A program made the position numbers and the translations under genes. A stretch of 64,000 bases of DNA, from contig JAGKQI010000057.1 of the NCBI GenBank assembly GCA_018806915.1, forward strand, positions 153,475-217,474. Direction: 5' to 3'. The stretch's first letter is position 1. Each line of letters opens with the position of its first letter. The stretch comes from Phytophthora colocasiae (taxonomy: Eukaryota > Oomycota > Peronosporomycetes > Peronosporales > Peronosporaceae). Positions 1 to 11,331 of this stretch are shown here, piece by piece. The notes beneath the pieces are model-generated. The model was not told the origin of the DNA, searched no databases, and saw only the letters and a list, made by a program, of their open reading frames with translations.

Positions 1-3000
1 GCCGGGAAACGAGTAGCGAGCGACGTTGAGGGGACACGGCGTTCGAGTGCATTGCGAGCACCCCGACGGGAGAGACCGACGAAAGTGACAGGCGAGGGTG
101 GCTGCGCACGGCGACTGGATGTGGAAGTGGCTGCTGTTCAACGCGCGGAAACGCTGACGGACGGGAAATTGAGTGAATTAATGGCGGAAATGACTGAAGA
201 GGCAGCGATGCGTGATGCTGAGCGGGCGGCGTTATATCTCGCAACGGTGCGACCGGCGTGGGCTGCTACGCTGTTCGTACGAGAGGAGCGAGAGCATCAA
301 GAGAAAACGAACGTGCAACCAGCGACGGGAGACGGTAGTGACCGACGTCCAACTGGGGAAGGCGCGGAGGTAGTGAGCGATGGTGAGCCGAGCGAAAATG
401 ACGGTAGCGACAGTTCTGGTGACTTGGAAGGCGATGTTGCTCGAGCACGGCGACAACGGCGACGGGAGCGGAAGACCGCCAAGCAGCGGAAGTTGAAAGC
501 GAAGCAGACGGCAGTACGAAACGCCACTCGCGAGCCTGATGAGGAACGTGCGCGTCGAGTCACCATACAACGCGAAGAACGCACACGACAAGCGACGGAG
601 ACACTGACAGCACTGGAAGAACGATGGCAGCGGCGTGCCGATGGAGACGTGAGCCCGGACACACAATTGAAGAATTCAGCACGAGTGAGCCTCACTAAGC
701 AGCGGCAGGCACGGCGGGAAGTCGGCGACGAAGCACTGCAACATGTTGGCGCTGAGGACGGACTCCCGACGGCGATACTGACTGTGAACGGCGTGCGGAA
801 GGAAGTGAAGTTGGACAGCTGTGCGAGATACTCGATCGCAGGTACTGACAGGATGGCACGCGGGGATAAGCTGGCGAACGTGGCGCCGGTGGACTACGTG
901 GAAGGCATTGGCGGTTTCTTGCTGGACGTGGTTGGAGTGTGGAGTTTCGAGTTTCGGAACGTGTACGACGAGTTGATAAATGTGAAAGCTTTGGTGGTCT
1001 CTGGATGTACCGACGAGTTCCTTCTCGGCGTGGATTTCATGCAAGCACGTGGAGCGACGATGGATTTCGGACGGAACGAGGTGCGGTATAACGACAACGG
1101 CAGGGCGGTAGTGATTCCCTTCCGGACAAAAGACAAGCAAGGTGGACGGAAGGTTGCTGCGGTGAGGATCGCTGGGAGAGCACGGCTGACGGCGCGAACA
1201 GTGACGCCGGTGGCAGTATCGGTAACGGCAAAAGACGGTGAACGAGGGCTGTTTATCCCAACGCGGAACACGGGAGCGGTAATGCTGACTGCAACTGTGA
1301 CGACTGCGCGCGGCGGAAAAGCCTGGGTACCGGCGATCAATGCGAACGATCGACCAGCGAACTTGCCGAACAAGCGTGAATTGGGAACGTGGATTCCAGT
1401 GGACGATGACATGACCATCCTGGCGATGAATGACGGACTGGGGACGAAGAGGTTGACCGACTGGATGAGCAAACTGGGCGACAGCAAGACGCCACTGAAG
1501 AACGAGAGCGACGTGAAAGTAGGCATGGAGGATCAGGAGGCTCGTGAGTTGGTGTTGAAGTTGTTGCGAGTGTATCGAGGATTGTTGGCGGATGAGAGTG
1601 ACTGTCCTCCGGCTACGGCATTGAACATCCACCACCACATAGACACTGGCGAGACGGCCCCGATCATGCTGAAGCGGCGTCGGCAGGCTCAAACGGAGGA
1701 CAAGGTGATTGAAGAGAACGTGGAGAAGATGCTCCGCGCCGGCGTTATCGAAGAAGGAGATGGTGCATGGGGATTTCCCGTTGTATTAGTGCGCAAGAAA
1801 GATGGAGAAATACGTTTTTGCATTGACTATCGTGCTCTTAATAAGGTGACGAAAAAAGATGTGTATCCTCTGCCCCGGATCGACGAGACGTTGGAGGCGT
1901 TAGGCGGTGCGTTACTCTTCACGACCTTGGATTTAAAAGCGGGTTACTGGCAGATATTGGTTGCGCCAGAAGATCGGGACAAGACGGCGTTTACGACGAA
2001 GAGAGGACTGTATCGTTTCGTGAGGATGCCCTTTGGACTTACGAACGCGCCGTCTACTTTTCAAAGAATGATGAATCATGTATTGCGAGGACTGACATGG
2101 AGTACGTGTTTAGTCTATCTAGATGACATTATCATTTTCACGCGTGGCGGGATTGAACGGCACGTAGTGGAACTGGCGACGGTGCTGGAGAGACTGTCGA
2201 TGGCTGGGTTGACGTTAAAGCTGAAGAAGTGCAGCGATCGATGGAGTACTTGGGCCATGAGTTGAGCAACGAGGGTGTGAGACCGGTGGAGCGGCTGATC
2301 ACGGCTGTACGGGAGTTTCCAAAGCCACGCGACGCTCACGAGGTCAAGCGGTTTGTGCACCTGGCGGGCTATTATCGACGATTCGTGGAAGGATTTGGGT
2401 CGATCATGGCGCCCATGACGAAGTTGTTGAGAAAGAAAGTGGCGTGAGAATGGACGGCGATGCAGGATGAAGCGTTCGAGAAGGTGAAAACGATCCTAAC
2501 AAGCAAACCTCTCCTAATCTATCCTGACTTTAAGCTTCCGTTTCGAGTGGTTACGGATGCGAGTGTCGTGGGACTTGGCGCGTGTTTGATGCAGGACCAA
2601 GGCAAGGGCTGGCAACCGGTGGCGTATGCGAGTAAGGTCAATAGCGAGACCGAGAGTAAGTGCGGTATCACGGAACTGGAGTGTTTGGCGGTGGTCTGGG
2701 CGGTGAAGCTGTTTCGGCCCTAATTGTACGGACGGCAGTTTGTCATCATTACGGATCATTCAGCTTTGAGGTGGTTGATGACGAGTGCGAACTTGACGGG
2801 CAAGCTCCATCGTTGGGCGCTGACCCTGCAAGAGTTCGACTTTGTAGTCGAGTACAGACCTGGAAGCACTAATGTGGTGGCGGATGCGCTCTCGCGGGCT
2901 CCGGTGATTGGTGTGATGCGGGCAGCGGTTGGTAGACGACGGCGTGCGCGGTTGCGGCGAGAAGCTGGACAAGGACCACCAGCAAAGGGCGCGATACGAG

Positions 3001-5726
3001 CGGCGGCTGGCACGCGACGTCGACCAAAACGACGGGCGGCGAAACAAGGGCAGTCAAGGGCGGTGCAGCACGCGGCGGATGGCGATACGGCGGGCGCCAC
3101 TAAGGAAGGAACGAGTATGGGCGGTGTGGCGTCGGAAACGGGAGCGACTGCAGGCTCGCTCGACACACATGATGAGGAGAAGAACGGGGACGAGAAGCCC
3201 GTAAAGACGGCGGTAGAGACGCACTCGGGTGACGCGGCAGCTGGAAGACGGCGACGGCGACGGCGGAAGGCGACGACGGTACCCGACCAACGGGTGACTC
3301 GGGCCACTACGAGGAAAGAAGACGAACGGCAATGGCAGGCGGAGGCCGAGCGAGTGCTGCGGGACTTTGCTATGGACGAGGAGACGAATAGAGCGGCAGC
3401 GACGGCGCAGGATTCGGCAGTGCACGACGTGACGGCGGCACACAACCGTGTGATGCTAGAGGCTACGACAGGGGCGGTGACCGGACGCGATGCAGAGGCG
3501 AGGTGCAGTACGGCTCCAGTACGAAACGAGGCGGACATGGATTACGGCGACGGAGTGCTGGCTATGGAAGCGGGTAACCTGATAGCGAACGGCGAGTCGG
3601 TGAACCCGACAGAGACGGCGGCAGACGTGGTGAACAACGGCACGGCAGACGCGTACGGCCGTACGGCGCAGGACGAGACTCGGAGTAACACGGTGGCGGA
3701 CGTGGGAATGGATCGGGAGCAAGCGGCAGCCGAGACACACGGCACGACGGTGAGCAGAACGGACGCGGCACCGGGAGTGGTGAGCGGCGAGCAGCCAAGA
3801 GCGGAAGCAGCGACGAGAAGCACGGATCCGGCGTGCGTACCGACGGCAAGAACGGACGACTCGGCGTTGGGAAATGAGGCGCCGGCTGAGCACCTGCAGG
3901 CGAGTGACAATACGGTGGTGACGCAAGTGGCGTCGGGCGACCAGCGCGAGGATGAGTCGATGGTGGATGCAGCGTTGGGCGAGACAGTAGTGGCTGGAGC
4001 GACGGACGGGCACGACGGAGATCACCGACGGCGGCGTGCGGCGGAAGTCGAGAGACGACGATTGACGGAGCAAACCCTGCAAGTGACTGACGACGAGATC
4101 CAGGAGGAGCAGGCGAAGAGTCGGTTGGTGCAACGATTGTTAGCCGAGGGCGAGTATCGAGGGCAGAAGGTGTCCAAGGTGTTCGGACTGGTGTTGATTG
4201 AGACGGTGAAAGGACAGCGGGTGATTCTACCCCCGGCGTTGTGGGCCGTGGTGTTCAAGGAGTGTCATGATTCGGTGTGGGCGGGCCATTTGCGGGCTCC
4301 AAACACTCACGCGAGGATTGCAGCGACGTACTGGTGGCCTGGACTACAAAGCGAGGTGAAGAAATGGGTGCGCGGCTGTAGGGAATGCGGAAGCAGGAAG
4401 GCGAGGCCCAGACAGGTGGTGCCGCCACTGCGCAGTATTCGAGGAGGTGACGTAGGCGACAGGTGGGCTTTGGACGTGGCAGGCCCATTACCTGCGAGCG
4501 ATGGCGGCAAGCGTTACGTGATAGCAGCGGTGGAGTATGTGACGCGCTATGTGGTGGCGACGACGGTGGATCGGCACGTGGCGGAGAATGTGGCCGAGTT
4601 CCTGATGAAGGACGTGGTTTTGGAATTTGGGCCGTTCCGGGAGCTGTTAACGGACGGAGCACCCGAGTTGACCGGCAGGGTGATCGAGGAGTTGGTGACG
4701 ATGTTGCAGGCGAGGAAGACGAACCCCGTGCCTTACCGACCCCAGATGATCGGCTTGGTGGAAAGGTTTAACAGGACGTGGAAGGACATCGTAGCGACAT
4801 TCATGCAGGACGAAGAGCAGCGCGACTAGGAGCGTTGGGTGAGCTTTGCGGTTTATTCCTACAATTCTGGGCGGCACTCGACGGTCGCATTGTCCCCGAA
4901 CGAGTTGATGTTAGGACGGCGATTGAAGAGCCCGAACGAGTTATTGCGAACGACGGGACGGACGGAGGCTGGTGAGCTGAGCACTTATCACCAGAAGTTG
5001 GTGGCGACATTGAGGAGAAGCCATGAACGCGCAGAGAAAGCGAGGATGCGCGAGCAGCAACGGCAAGCTCGGCACTATGACAAGCAGGTGAGGCGGCGAC
5101 GGACGTTCCGGACGAATGACAGGGTGTGGGTGTATCGGCCGCCAAGAGGGCCGAAGGCGACGAAGTTAGCGCACCAATGGATGGGGCCAATGCGGATAAT
5201 TGAGGCGGTCGGTTACGACAACTATCTGCTGGAACGAGAAGACACGGAGGGTGACGGAGAACAGGTGATCGCCCACGTATCGTTTTTAGTTTCCTATCAC
5301 TACCCGGAGGATTTTCTGGTAAAAGCGGCGAAGGACATTGCGGACGAGCTGCAGTACGAGAATGAGGAAGCGGACGGTGACGCAAGACCGAAGGACAGCG
5401 AGACTGGTAGAGCAGCGAAGGCTCCAGTGCGCGAGGCGACGGGAACAGGAAGAAAGAGACGACGTCGAAGAACAGTGGCGCGTGAAACGACAGGCGAGCA
5501 GCAGGACGAGCCTTTGGTGGAACTGCGACGGCGGAGAAGACGAAACGCCGCGGGGCAGTACATCTTGGAGTTCGAGCTCCAACCTGAACGGGAAGTGCGA
5601 CGACGACCAACCGACGGAGAACTTAGAGGAGGCGATGGCCGACGATGGGTTTCGGTCGACGAATATGAGAGGCTGTTTAGAGACGGTAGAGTCGTGGAAG
5701 ACTCCAAATGTGGGGAAGGCGTGTAG
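1..5726 (+). pseudogene. pol: G1 pol: protease, RT, RNase H, integrase (broken)
   Basis: Reverse-transcribes and integrates the element. The frame is open from base 1, so the protein starts outside the window. The protease site reads LDSCARYS (about nt 811-834) where DSG or DTG is expected, so a catalytic-loop Gly is Cys. RT carries IRFCIDYRALNK, MPFGLTNAPSTF and YLDD (about 2116). RNase H spans about 2500-2900 (VVTDASVVGLGA, ITDHSALRWL, ADALSRAP). The integrase HHCC is at about 4260-4400 and the DDE residues are in WALDVAG, LTDGAPE and LVERFNR. A C-terminal GPF-like region follows (WMGPMRIIEAV); there is no chromodomain. Breaks are one frameshift near 2230 and in-frame stops at 2445 (TGA), 2721 (TAA) and 4827 (TAG). 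A 390-residue Arg/Ala/Thr/Glu-rich spacer separates RNase H from integrase. Certainly pol; not functional as read. Confidence 0.93.
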
Positions 5727-6036
5727 CGGGTTGGATCTGGAGACGGCGGTGAACGGCGAACCTAAGGACAGCGAACCTAAGGACGGTGAGAGGAACATGT
5801 CGGCCGTGGAGCGCGTGGTTGAAGGACGGCACCAGCACAGCACGAACGTGGAGGTCCAGTGTGGCCAGAAACGGCGAATGAGCGGCGAGCGCAGCGCGCT
5901 GCCGAGTTAGTGATTGGACGTGGGAACCTACGAGGAGATGTGTTCGACGGAGGCTGATCAACGGGAGTGGTACGATGGGAGCGGTCTTGATGATGAGGAG
6001 CGTTGTGAGCGACGGCGAGGCCGGAGCTTCAGTTGG
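5727..6036. other. 3' non-coding part of G1
   Basis: Follows the pol stop. A second frame stays open to about 5910, but its composition only shadows pol codon bias and no domain is visible. I see no gene here. Confidence 0.5.
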
Positions 6037-6175
6037 AAATTCGCCACCGAGGGCGCAGAGTTCGGAATTTGCCACGTCGGGCAAAGGACGGTGGATAATT
6101 TGCCACGAAGGGCACAGTTTGAGATACGCCACAGAGGGCGCAGTTGTTAAGAATTCGCCACTGAGGGCGTAGTGT
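6037..6175 (+). repeat. five 28-30 bp repeats in G1 tail
   Basis: Five imperfect direct copies of a word of the type AATTYGCCAC-N-RAGGGC begin near 6037, 6065, 6095, 6123 and 6151. They lie between the pol stop and a larger duplication, where a 3' untranslated region and polypurine tract are expected. Confidence 0.8.
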
Positions 6176-6545
6176 TGAGACGTGGACGTGGGCTGCAAGT
6201 CTTCAGCGACTTCAAGAGGAAGGGCGCTTTCGGACGGCGGTGCGAGAACGAGGAACCGGCGGACGACGACCGGGCTGGAGTGGCGTCGGGCGTCGTTGGC
6301 GGGCTGGAACCTGGTGAACGACCTGCTGGACGAACCGTAGGAGACATTGTAGTTGAGAGAGACGTGGACATGGGGCTGTGAGTCTTCAGCGACTTCAAGA
6401 GGAAGGGCGCTTTCTGACGACGGAGTGGAAGCGAGGAACTGGCGGACAATTACCGGCGGAAGTGGCGCTGGACGTTGTTGGCGGGCTGGAACCTGGTGGA
6501 CGATCTGTCGGAGGAACCGTAGAGGACTCAGCAGTTGAGGTAGAC
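6174..6545 (+). repeat. about 180 bp tandem duplication in G1 tail
   Basis: Two diverged copies, about 6174-6351 and 6352-6545. Each starts with GTTGAGA..GACGTGGAC and carries CTTCAGCGACTTCAAGAGG and GGCGGGCTGGAACCTGGTG in the same order. Non-coding. Confidence 0.85.
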
Positions 6546-7069
6546 GTGTATTGAGAAGTTAATAAATAGGATCGACCGTACCGTTTTACGGGAGATCCGG
6601 CGCAGTACCAAGTGGGTGCTGTTGGCCAGTGGACGAGTTGAAGAGCAAGTGAACGCCTGTTCGTCGCCCTAGGACAACAGCGGGCTATACGACACGCCCA
6701 ACTAGCCGGGCGAGATAACAGGCTACGCTACAAAAGGGTTTGTGGAGGAACATCCCTGTTTCTATATCGAGGAACTCCAAGAAGCTCTTAAGACGAGATT
6801 TCCTGCTCTACCCAATGTTTCAACTGCAAAAATATGCAGAGCTTTGCGGTTTGACCTTGGTCTCACGCGCAAAGTTCTAACTAAGAGAGCAAGGGAGAGT
6901 GTTCCGGCCGAAATTGATGCGTACTACAAGAAGCTGGCCTCTTTTTACCGTGGTCCCGAACAATTGGTTTTTCTCGACGAGACTGCGAAAGATGGGCGAG
7001 ACGTACTTCGGCGGTTTGCATGGTCAGCAAGGAACACTTTGGCTATTGTTCGTCAGCCATTTGACAGAG

Positions 7070-7125
7070 GTAAATTATTTTTGTTGTTGGAAAAAACGAA
7101 TTCTAAATTATTTTGTGTTTTTAAG
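7070..7125 (+). other. intron 1 of mariner-type transposase
   Basis: GT-AG intron of 56 bp, AT-rich against its flanks. Removal joins two transposase segments in frame, so it is supported by protein continuity. Confidence 0.85.
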
Positions 7126-7270
7126 GTGATCGTGTTTCAATTCTAGCTGCAATGGACATTTCTGGTTTCATTTCGTGGGAATCAACGCCAGGAACCTTTG
7201 ACAGAAATCGATTTCATTAAGCCTTCCGAAAAAATGTTGCTCCTTTGCTAAATCACTATCCACTCCCACG

Positions 7271-7331
7271 GTATGTGTCGTGTTTTTTTGAAAGCAACAT
7301 TTTTCATATTTGACTAATATCTTCGGCTCAG
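7271..7331 (+). other. intron 2 of mariner-type transposase
   Basis: GT-AG intron of 61 bp. Removal joins LNHYPLPR to SIVIIKIH in frame. Confidence 0.8.
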
Positions 7332-7650
7332 ATCGATTGTCATTATCAAAATCCACATGTATAGAGAGCTTGAAGAGCTAATCCATTCGACAGGTGCTCT
7401 TCTGTTCTTCTTACCACCGTATTCACCTCAGTTAAATCCGATCGAAGTAGGATTCGGTCTATTAAAGCGTTGGTTGATGCGTCACGTGCATCTTGCATTT
7501 CGTTTTGATGCAAACGTGTCGCCATGCGCAAATGTATGGACCCATCAAATGAAGAAAGTGGAAATCTGTATGAACATTGCGGCTATGAGAAATTTGGTCT
7601 CAATAGAGATGTATTTTTCAAATAGTTTTTCTGCTTCAAATTATTCTAGT

Positions 7651-7872
7651 TTAGTTTTCCATTGTCATTGCGTGGTCTTCATCAGCAACGTTTTCAGCAG
7701 GGGTTGTTGAGTTCAGATTAGGTCGAAAAGGCGGGAACAAGTCGTAGGGAGGCAAACCAACAGCTCTCCGAAGCTCTAGAACATCCAAATCTAATGGGAT
7801 AGTACCTCCATTTAGTCGACATGTAACACGTACAAATTGCCTTTGACCGGTCCCTCCCTTTGGCTAGTGAGA
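7651..7872 (-). CDS. C-terminal exon of gene X (unknown)
   Basis: An open minus-strand segment without an ATG of its own, preceded by an acceptor-like ACTAG. It reads GGTGQRQFVRVTCRLNGG, IPLDLDVLELRRAVGLPPYD and FPPFRPNLNSTTPAENVADE, ending at the TAA whose complement is 7651-7653. The mix of charged and hydrophobic residues and the absence of stops make it look truly coding. Assignment to gene X rests on strand and proximity only. It ends 26 bp from the convergent transposase stop. Confidence 0.5.
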
Positions 7873-8169
7873 TTCCAGGAACATAATCACAACGGGGGGG
7901 GGCATTGGCAGTACGATCGATGCGTGAAGAGCTAGCACCATCGGAATTCCAGCGCACAAGACTTCTTAGTGGCTACGTGTCGAATACTGATGCCCGACCA
8001 GAGCAATCATCTACCCGAGGATATCACCGAGAAGCTGTAGAGATCGAGCTGGGTGCATGGCCGCCAGATGCAGCCCTGCTTTACGATTCAAATGACGCAG
8101 CACGAGTCTGAACTGAAATTAACTGTGCCATTATAGTTTGCCCGCGTTGGAAGTGGTCCTCGATGCAAC

Positions 8170-9568
8170 TGTGGTGAAGCGCGAATAAGAAATCCGAGAA
8201 AAGGCAACGTCAGGCCCAGAGAGAGTCGGATCAAGCGACAGGGGCCTCTGGCGAAGCAAGATACCGGTTGATGACCCCAGATTGCGCGAACGACGGCTGA
8301 CGAATGGACACGGGTCGATAATCGTCTTGATCTCTCCGCAAGTGGATGATGGATGGCGTCTTGGTCGAGTGAGACTAAGCGATCAGAGAGCCCCGCTGTA
8401 AGGTCTCACGTAGTGGCTCAGCGCCGGGGAGAAGGAGACCGAAGCAGCTGCAGATCGGGACAGGCGCGATCTGCTGTGGATCGACAACGACCTGATCATG
8501 AGATGCCGCCGAAGGGGGGCCGATATCCAGCGATCAGAGTGAATTGCACAAGATCAGTGACGTAACCCACTGTGTTAAGCCGAAGGAGATTCAAGGAGTG
8601 CCCGAGGAGGCGGCCATGCAGGGATCATCCCGAGAGGGGATTTCTAGTCCGAACAATGGCGGCGGCATCGGTCGCACGGGAAGCGACGTTCGAGTTCAAG
8701 GAGATCGTGATCTTAAATATCGGTGACGCGGAGATACGAGATCAAGTGAGAAGATTGCCGATCAGGATCATTGTTCAAGCTGGCCGATCAAGGCTACGGT
8801 CAAGACTACTGTTCAGAGCAGCTGATCAAGGGTTAGGTGAGATCGAGATCGAAGATCGGAAGAGCTGCTGTGTGGCCGGATGTCAGGTGATCGTAGGATA
8901 GCAGATGAGGATGGGACTAGTAGACATAGGAATAACCATAAACAGAATCGAATTTGCTCTGGACCTCACAAGTGCCTTCATCCAAGACTGGAACCGGGAA
9001 TTACATTGGCCCACCAGCATCAAGAAGGTAAGGAGAAGAGATCTAGCATAGAGGTTAATTCTGGATAACACATTGACCAGTTTTACCCTATCTAGTGATC
9101 TATCCTTTACGTGCGAACTACGGATCGGAAGGAATTGGCTGCTTGGCTGGACGATCCCGTCGACTCTCAACCATCAAGACACCCGCTATAGGAAGCGGCA
9201 AGCATCGTAAAGGAAGGGACCAGATCCCCAACATTGGACCTTTGGAAGACCTGGATCGAAGACCAGGCGACCGGATCAAGGCTCGAGAACTCGCCTGTGA
9301 CTCGGATCAACCCCTCCGAGGTAGAGTGAAGTATTCCCACGCCGCTATCTCACACCCCTGCGTCACCCAAGACATTCTTCTCGTCCCAAGACATCTTCAG
9401 AAGTCACCTGGAAGAGCGTAACCCGCCTACCGACGGGTACACAAGGTGAACACTACACGCAGCAAGATCACGGATCATCGGGGGACCCCCTCCGTTAGTC
9501 GGTGTCTGGGCGCAAGTGGCGATCGCGATCGGCCTCAACCAGATTTTGGCCAGATCCGCTCCACCACA
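8170..9568 (+). mobile_element. solo LTR of the element B family
   Basis: Begins TGTGGTGAAGCGCG and ends GGATCTGG-type sequence reversed to CTCCACCACA, so the ends are inverted repeats with TG..CA. It matches, in opposite orientation, the element B LTR at 29287-30714 along most of its length. Flanks show a 4-bp target duplication, CAAC at 8166-8169 and 9569-9572. No internal retroelement sequence is present, so it is a recombination product of a full element. Confidence 0.9.
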
Positions 9569-9804
9569 CAACCTTCTACGGCAACCTGGATCTTTGACCC
9601 AAACTCCCGATTTTGAGCCTCCATTGCCGTCCGCAAGTACACTTGATCCCGTGACTTTGAGTTGTTAAGCTTGTTTTCCCAACCGTCGAGATGGGTTTGC
9701 AGGACAGCATTCAGTCGGTCTTCGATATCCTTGGCGGCGTGCTGGACATCAATTTTCTGTAGTGCTAGATGCGATGCGGTGCGGCCGGTTGGCAATGGTC
9801 TTAC

Positions 9805-10344
9805 ACGTGCTGTGATCGTTTAACTGGGGGTGAATGGTGCGATCTGATTGGCTGATCACTATATTCCATACATGTCGGAGTTCTTCATGAAACTTATGAG
9901 GTTGTTATTTGGAGACCAGGAGTGGCATAGATGTATATCTGAATCACTTTCAAACCTACTTTTTTCGGCTCACGTCGACTCCAACGCCTCGTCTTCACAA
10001 TTCCATGAAGCAATGCGTGGCGAGAACTCACATCATATGAGACCTATGGTATTGTGCTTTGCATGAGTTTTGGCATACGGATAGCGCCTCTAAATCAACG
10101 ACAAATCCTAAAAGTTTCTCCCACAAAGGGACGTAACACAACGTTAAAAAAATGTTTTTTTAGACGCTAGCGACGGAGTGCCGCATTTAAACCTTTGCGT
10201 GGCTGGTCACCTTCTAACAAGCGTCTTGCCACCCTTGCGTAGCACGCGTCGAGACGTACCTTCCTCGGTACGTATCATACGTTATTTAGTGAGAAGATTG
10301 TACTAACGCGTGCCGTGAGGGTAGTTTTGTATAGCGCTATTACG
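9805..10344. other. intergenic, with one short hairpin
   Basis: No convincing coding sequence on either strand; a 72-codon plus frame (9848-10066) has no recognisable features. A perfect 7-bp inverted repeat ACGTACC/GGTACGT with a 6-nt loop lies at 10254-10273, about 70 bp before the gene Y ATG. A short AT-rich stretch is at 10143-10162. Divergent promoters for genes X and Y could lie here; none is identified. Confidence 0.4.
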
Positions 10345-11331
10345 ATGTCTCTCCCTTTGCCTGACGAATTGCAGGTTCATTTAACGGTGAAGATTGGGCA
10401 GCCATGCACAAACAGCAGATCCATTCATGGCATACCGATTATATTTACTTTCATGCCTCGGGATGGATACGTCGTTCTTCGAGCCAAGATCGCCAACGAG
10501 CTGGCAGTATCCACAGACATTACGTGGGAAGCGAACGCACCGATTCTGGTGAGGTCTAGTGCCAATACGTCACAGGCAACCTTTATCGCACTTTCAACTT
10601 CACCCCAAGACTTCCTTAGCCGAATTGAACGGCTGTGGACGCTTGCAAGTCGTCGGAAAAATGGGTAACTGTTTTTTAATGATGTTGAATTGAATGTGCT
10701 TAACTTATTATGAATTGTTTTAGGCAAGGAGACTTTCGACTTGAGGTGTACGTGTATGTACAGCGCATTAGCTCAAGAACAGGTATTCGTCGCGCCACAG
10801 AAGCGCGTGTTGAAGCATCTGCAGCTGCTATAAGTAGTCTTTTAGAGCGTGAAGGAACCTCGCTATCGTACGGGCCAGCTTCACAGCGTTATTGGGCGAT
10901 TTCACACGCCCGACAACCAGAAGGAACCGCTTTAGAACCACCAAGTAGCGCGACGTTCGCACAACTCCAGCGCATCGACGCACTTCAGGCTGAAATCACT
11001 CCTACACGGGATGACCGCGTTGAAGGTGTCTGGACCTCGGTAATGGGCTGTCAGGAAGCTCTTCAAAGCCCTCGGAATCCGATGTCTGCCGCCAATCCAT
11101 TCTGCACCGCTGTTCTGCGAGGAGGAGGTGGTTCTTGGTCGATTCACCAGTGAGCTAGGATGGTTATTAGCTAATGGTGCAGGAAGATCGCTACGAACAC
11201 GACTTTTGACACGTAACGGCGTATCCACCGTGATCCGCCTATTGGAAGCTTGCAACAAAATGAGGGGAAAACGCTCTGCACTTCGCTTACTTCCTTATTT
11301 TGCAATAGCATTGAAGCGAACAGAAAATAAC
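10345..11331 (+). pseudogene. unknown gene Y, 5' part, split by element A
   Basis: Unrecognised protein. ATG at 10345 begins MSLPLPDELQVHLTVKIG. Exon 1 runs to 10664; a 59-bp intron (10665-10723, GTAACT..TTTTAG) joins SRRKNG to QGDFRLEVYVYVQRISSRTG in frame. Exon 2 holds an Ala/Glu-rich helix and SYGPASQRYWAISHARQPEG. A frameshift near 11040 moves the likely product into the frame carrying FCEEEVVLGRFTSELGWLL, LTRNGVSTVIRLLEACNKM and LPYFAIALKRTENN. Element A then interrupts it at 11331. After removal of A and one TSD copy, the frame continues at 28163 for twelve codons to a TGA. The clean intron and residual frame say this was a real host or transposon gene. No function can be given. Confidence 0.6.
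10665..10723 (+). other. intron of gene Y
   Basis: 59-bp GT-AG intron, AT-rich, ending in TGTTTTAG. It joins two open exons with matched phase. Confidence 0.75.

Larger units (their letters stand above)
1..6735 (+). mobile_element. Ty3/gypsy retrotransposon G1, 5' part outside window
   Basis: A plus-strand LTR retrotransposon of the Ty3/gypsy type. The order protease, reverse transcriptase, RNase H, integrase is seen in the translation of 1-5726, followed by about 1 kb of repeat-rich non-coding DNA. The left end lies outside the window. The right boundary is put at about 6735 because an unrelated transposase frame begins there; I could not identify a 3' LTR with certainty. An AATAAA lies at 6561. 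Unlike elements A to D, no convincing antisense frame follows pol. Confidence 0.85.
6736..7625 (+). pseudogene. Tc1/mariner-type transposase, intron-containing, decayed
   Basis: Cut-and-paste DDE transposase of the IS630/Tc1/mariner superfamily. Exon 1 (to 7069) carries the first-Asp motif LVFLDETAKDGRDVLRRF. Intron 1 is 7070-7125 (56 bp, GTAAAT..TTTAAG); splicing restores FDRG-DRVSILAAMDISGF. Exon 2 is 7126-7270 with an in-frame TAA at 7218. Intron 2 is 7271-7331 (61 bp, GTATGT..CTCAG). Exon 3 has LPPYSPQLNPIEVGF with the catalytic Glu and ends, after a frameshift near 7530, in YEHCGYEKFGLNRD and a TAG at 7623. The middle Asp motif (usually DNA-x-x-H) is absent: exon 3 reads IVIIKIHMYREL, as if a few codons were deleted. 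The N-terminal DNA-binding part is missing; the left side abuts G1. No terminal inverted repeats recognised. Confidence 0.85.
7651..9804 (-). pseudogene. unknown gene X, split by a solo LTR
   Basis: I do not recognise this protein. The upstream segment (about 9804 down to 9569) encodes an amphipathic region with DIEDRLNAVLQTHLDGWENK and TAMEAQNREFGSKIQVAVEG. The solo LTR interrupts it after 9569. Beyond the LTR and one copy of the 4-bp target duplication the same frame continues from 8165 (CIEDHFQRGQTIMAQLISVQ) to a TAA at 8081. A possible GT-AG intron (8084-8035) begins at that stop. The last segment is the separate entry 7651-7872. No ATG was found for the upstream segment: it follows a stop with acceptor-like AGs nearby, so an earlier exon may exist. 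Exon links between 7873 and 8080 are unresolved and a run of nine G at 7893-7901 may hide an indel. Confidence 0.5.

Noticed and set aside
676..1692. 338-codon minus frame opposite G1 pol, and other minus frames at 232-5843
   Set aside because: They mirror the codon pattern of the sense pol, carry no motif, and the strand with RT and integrase motifs is clearly coding.
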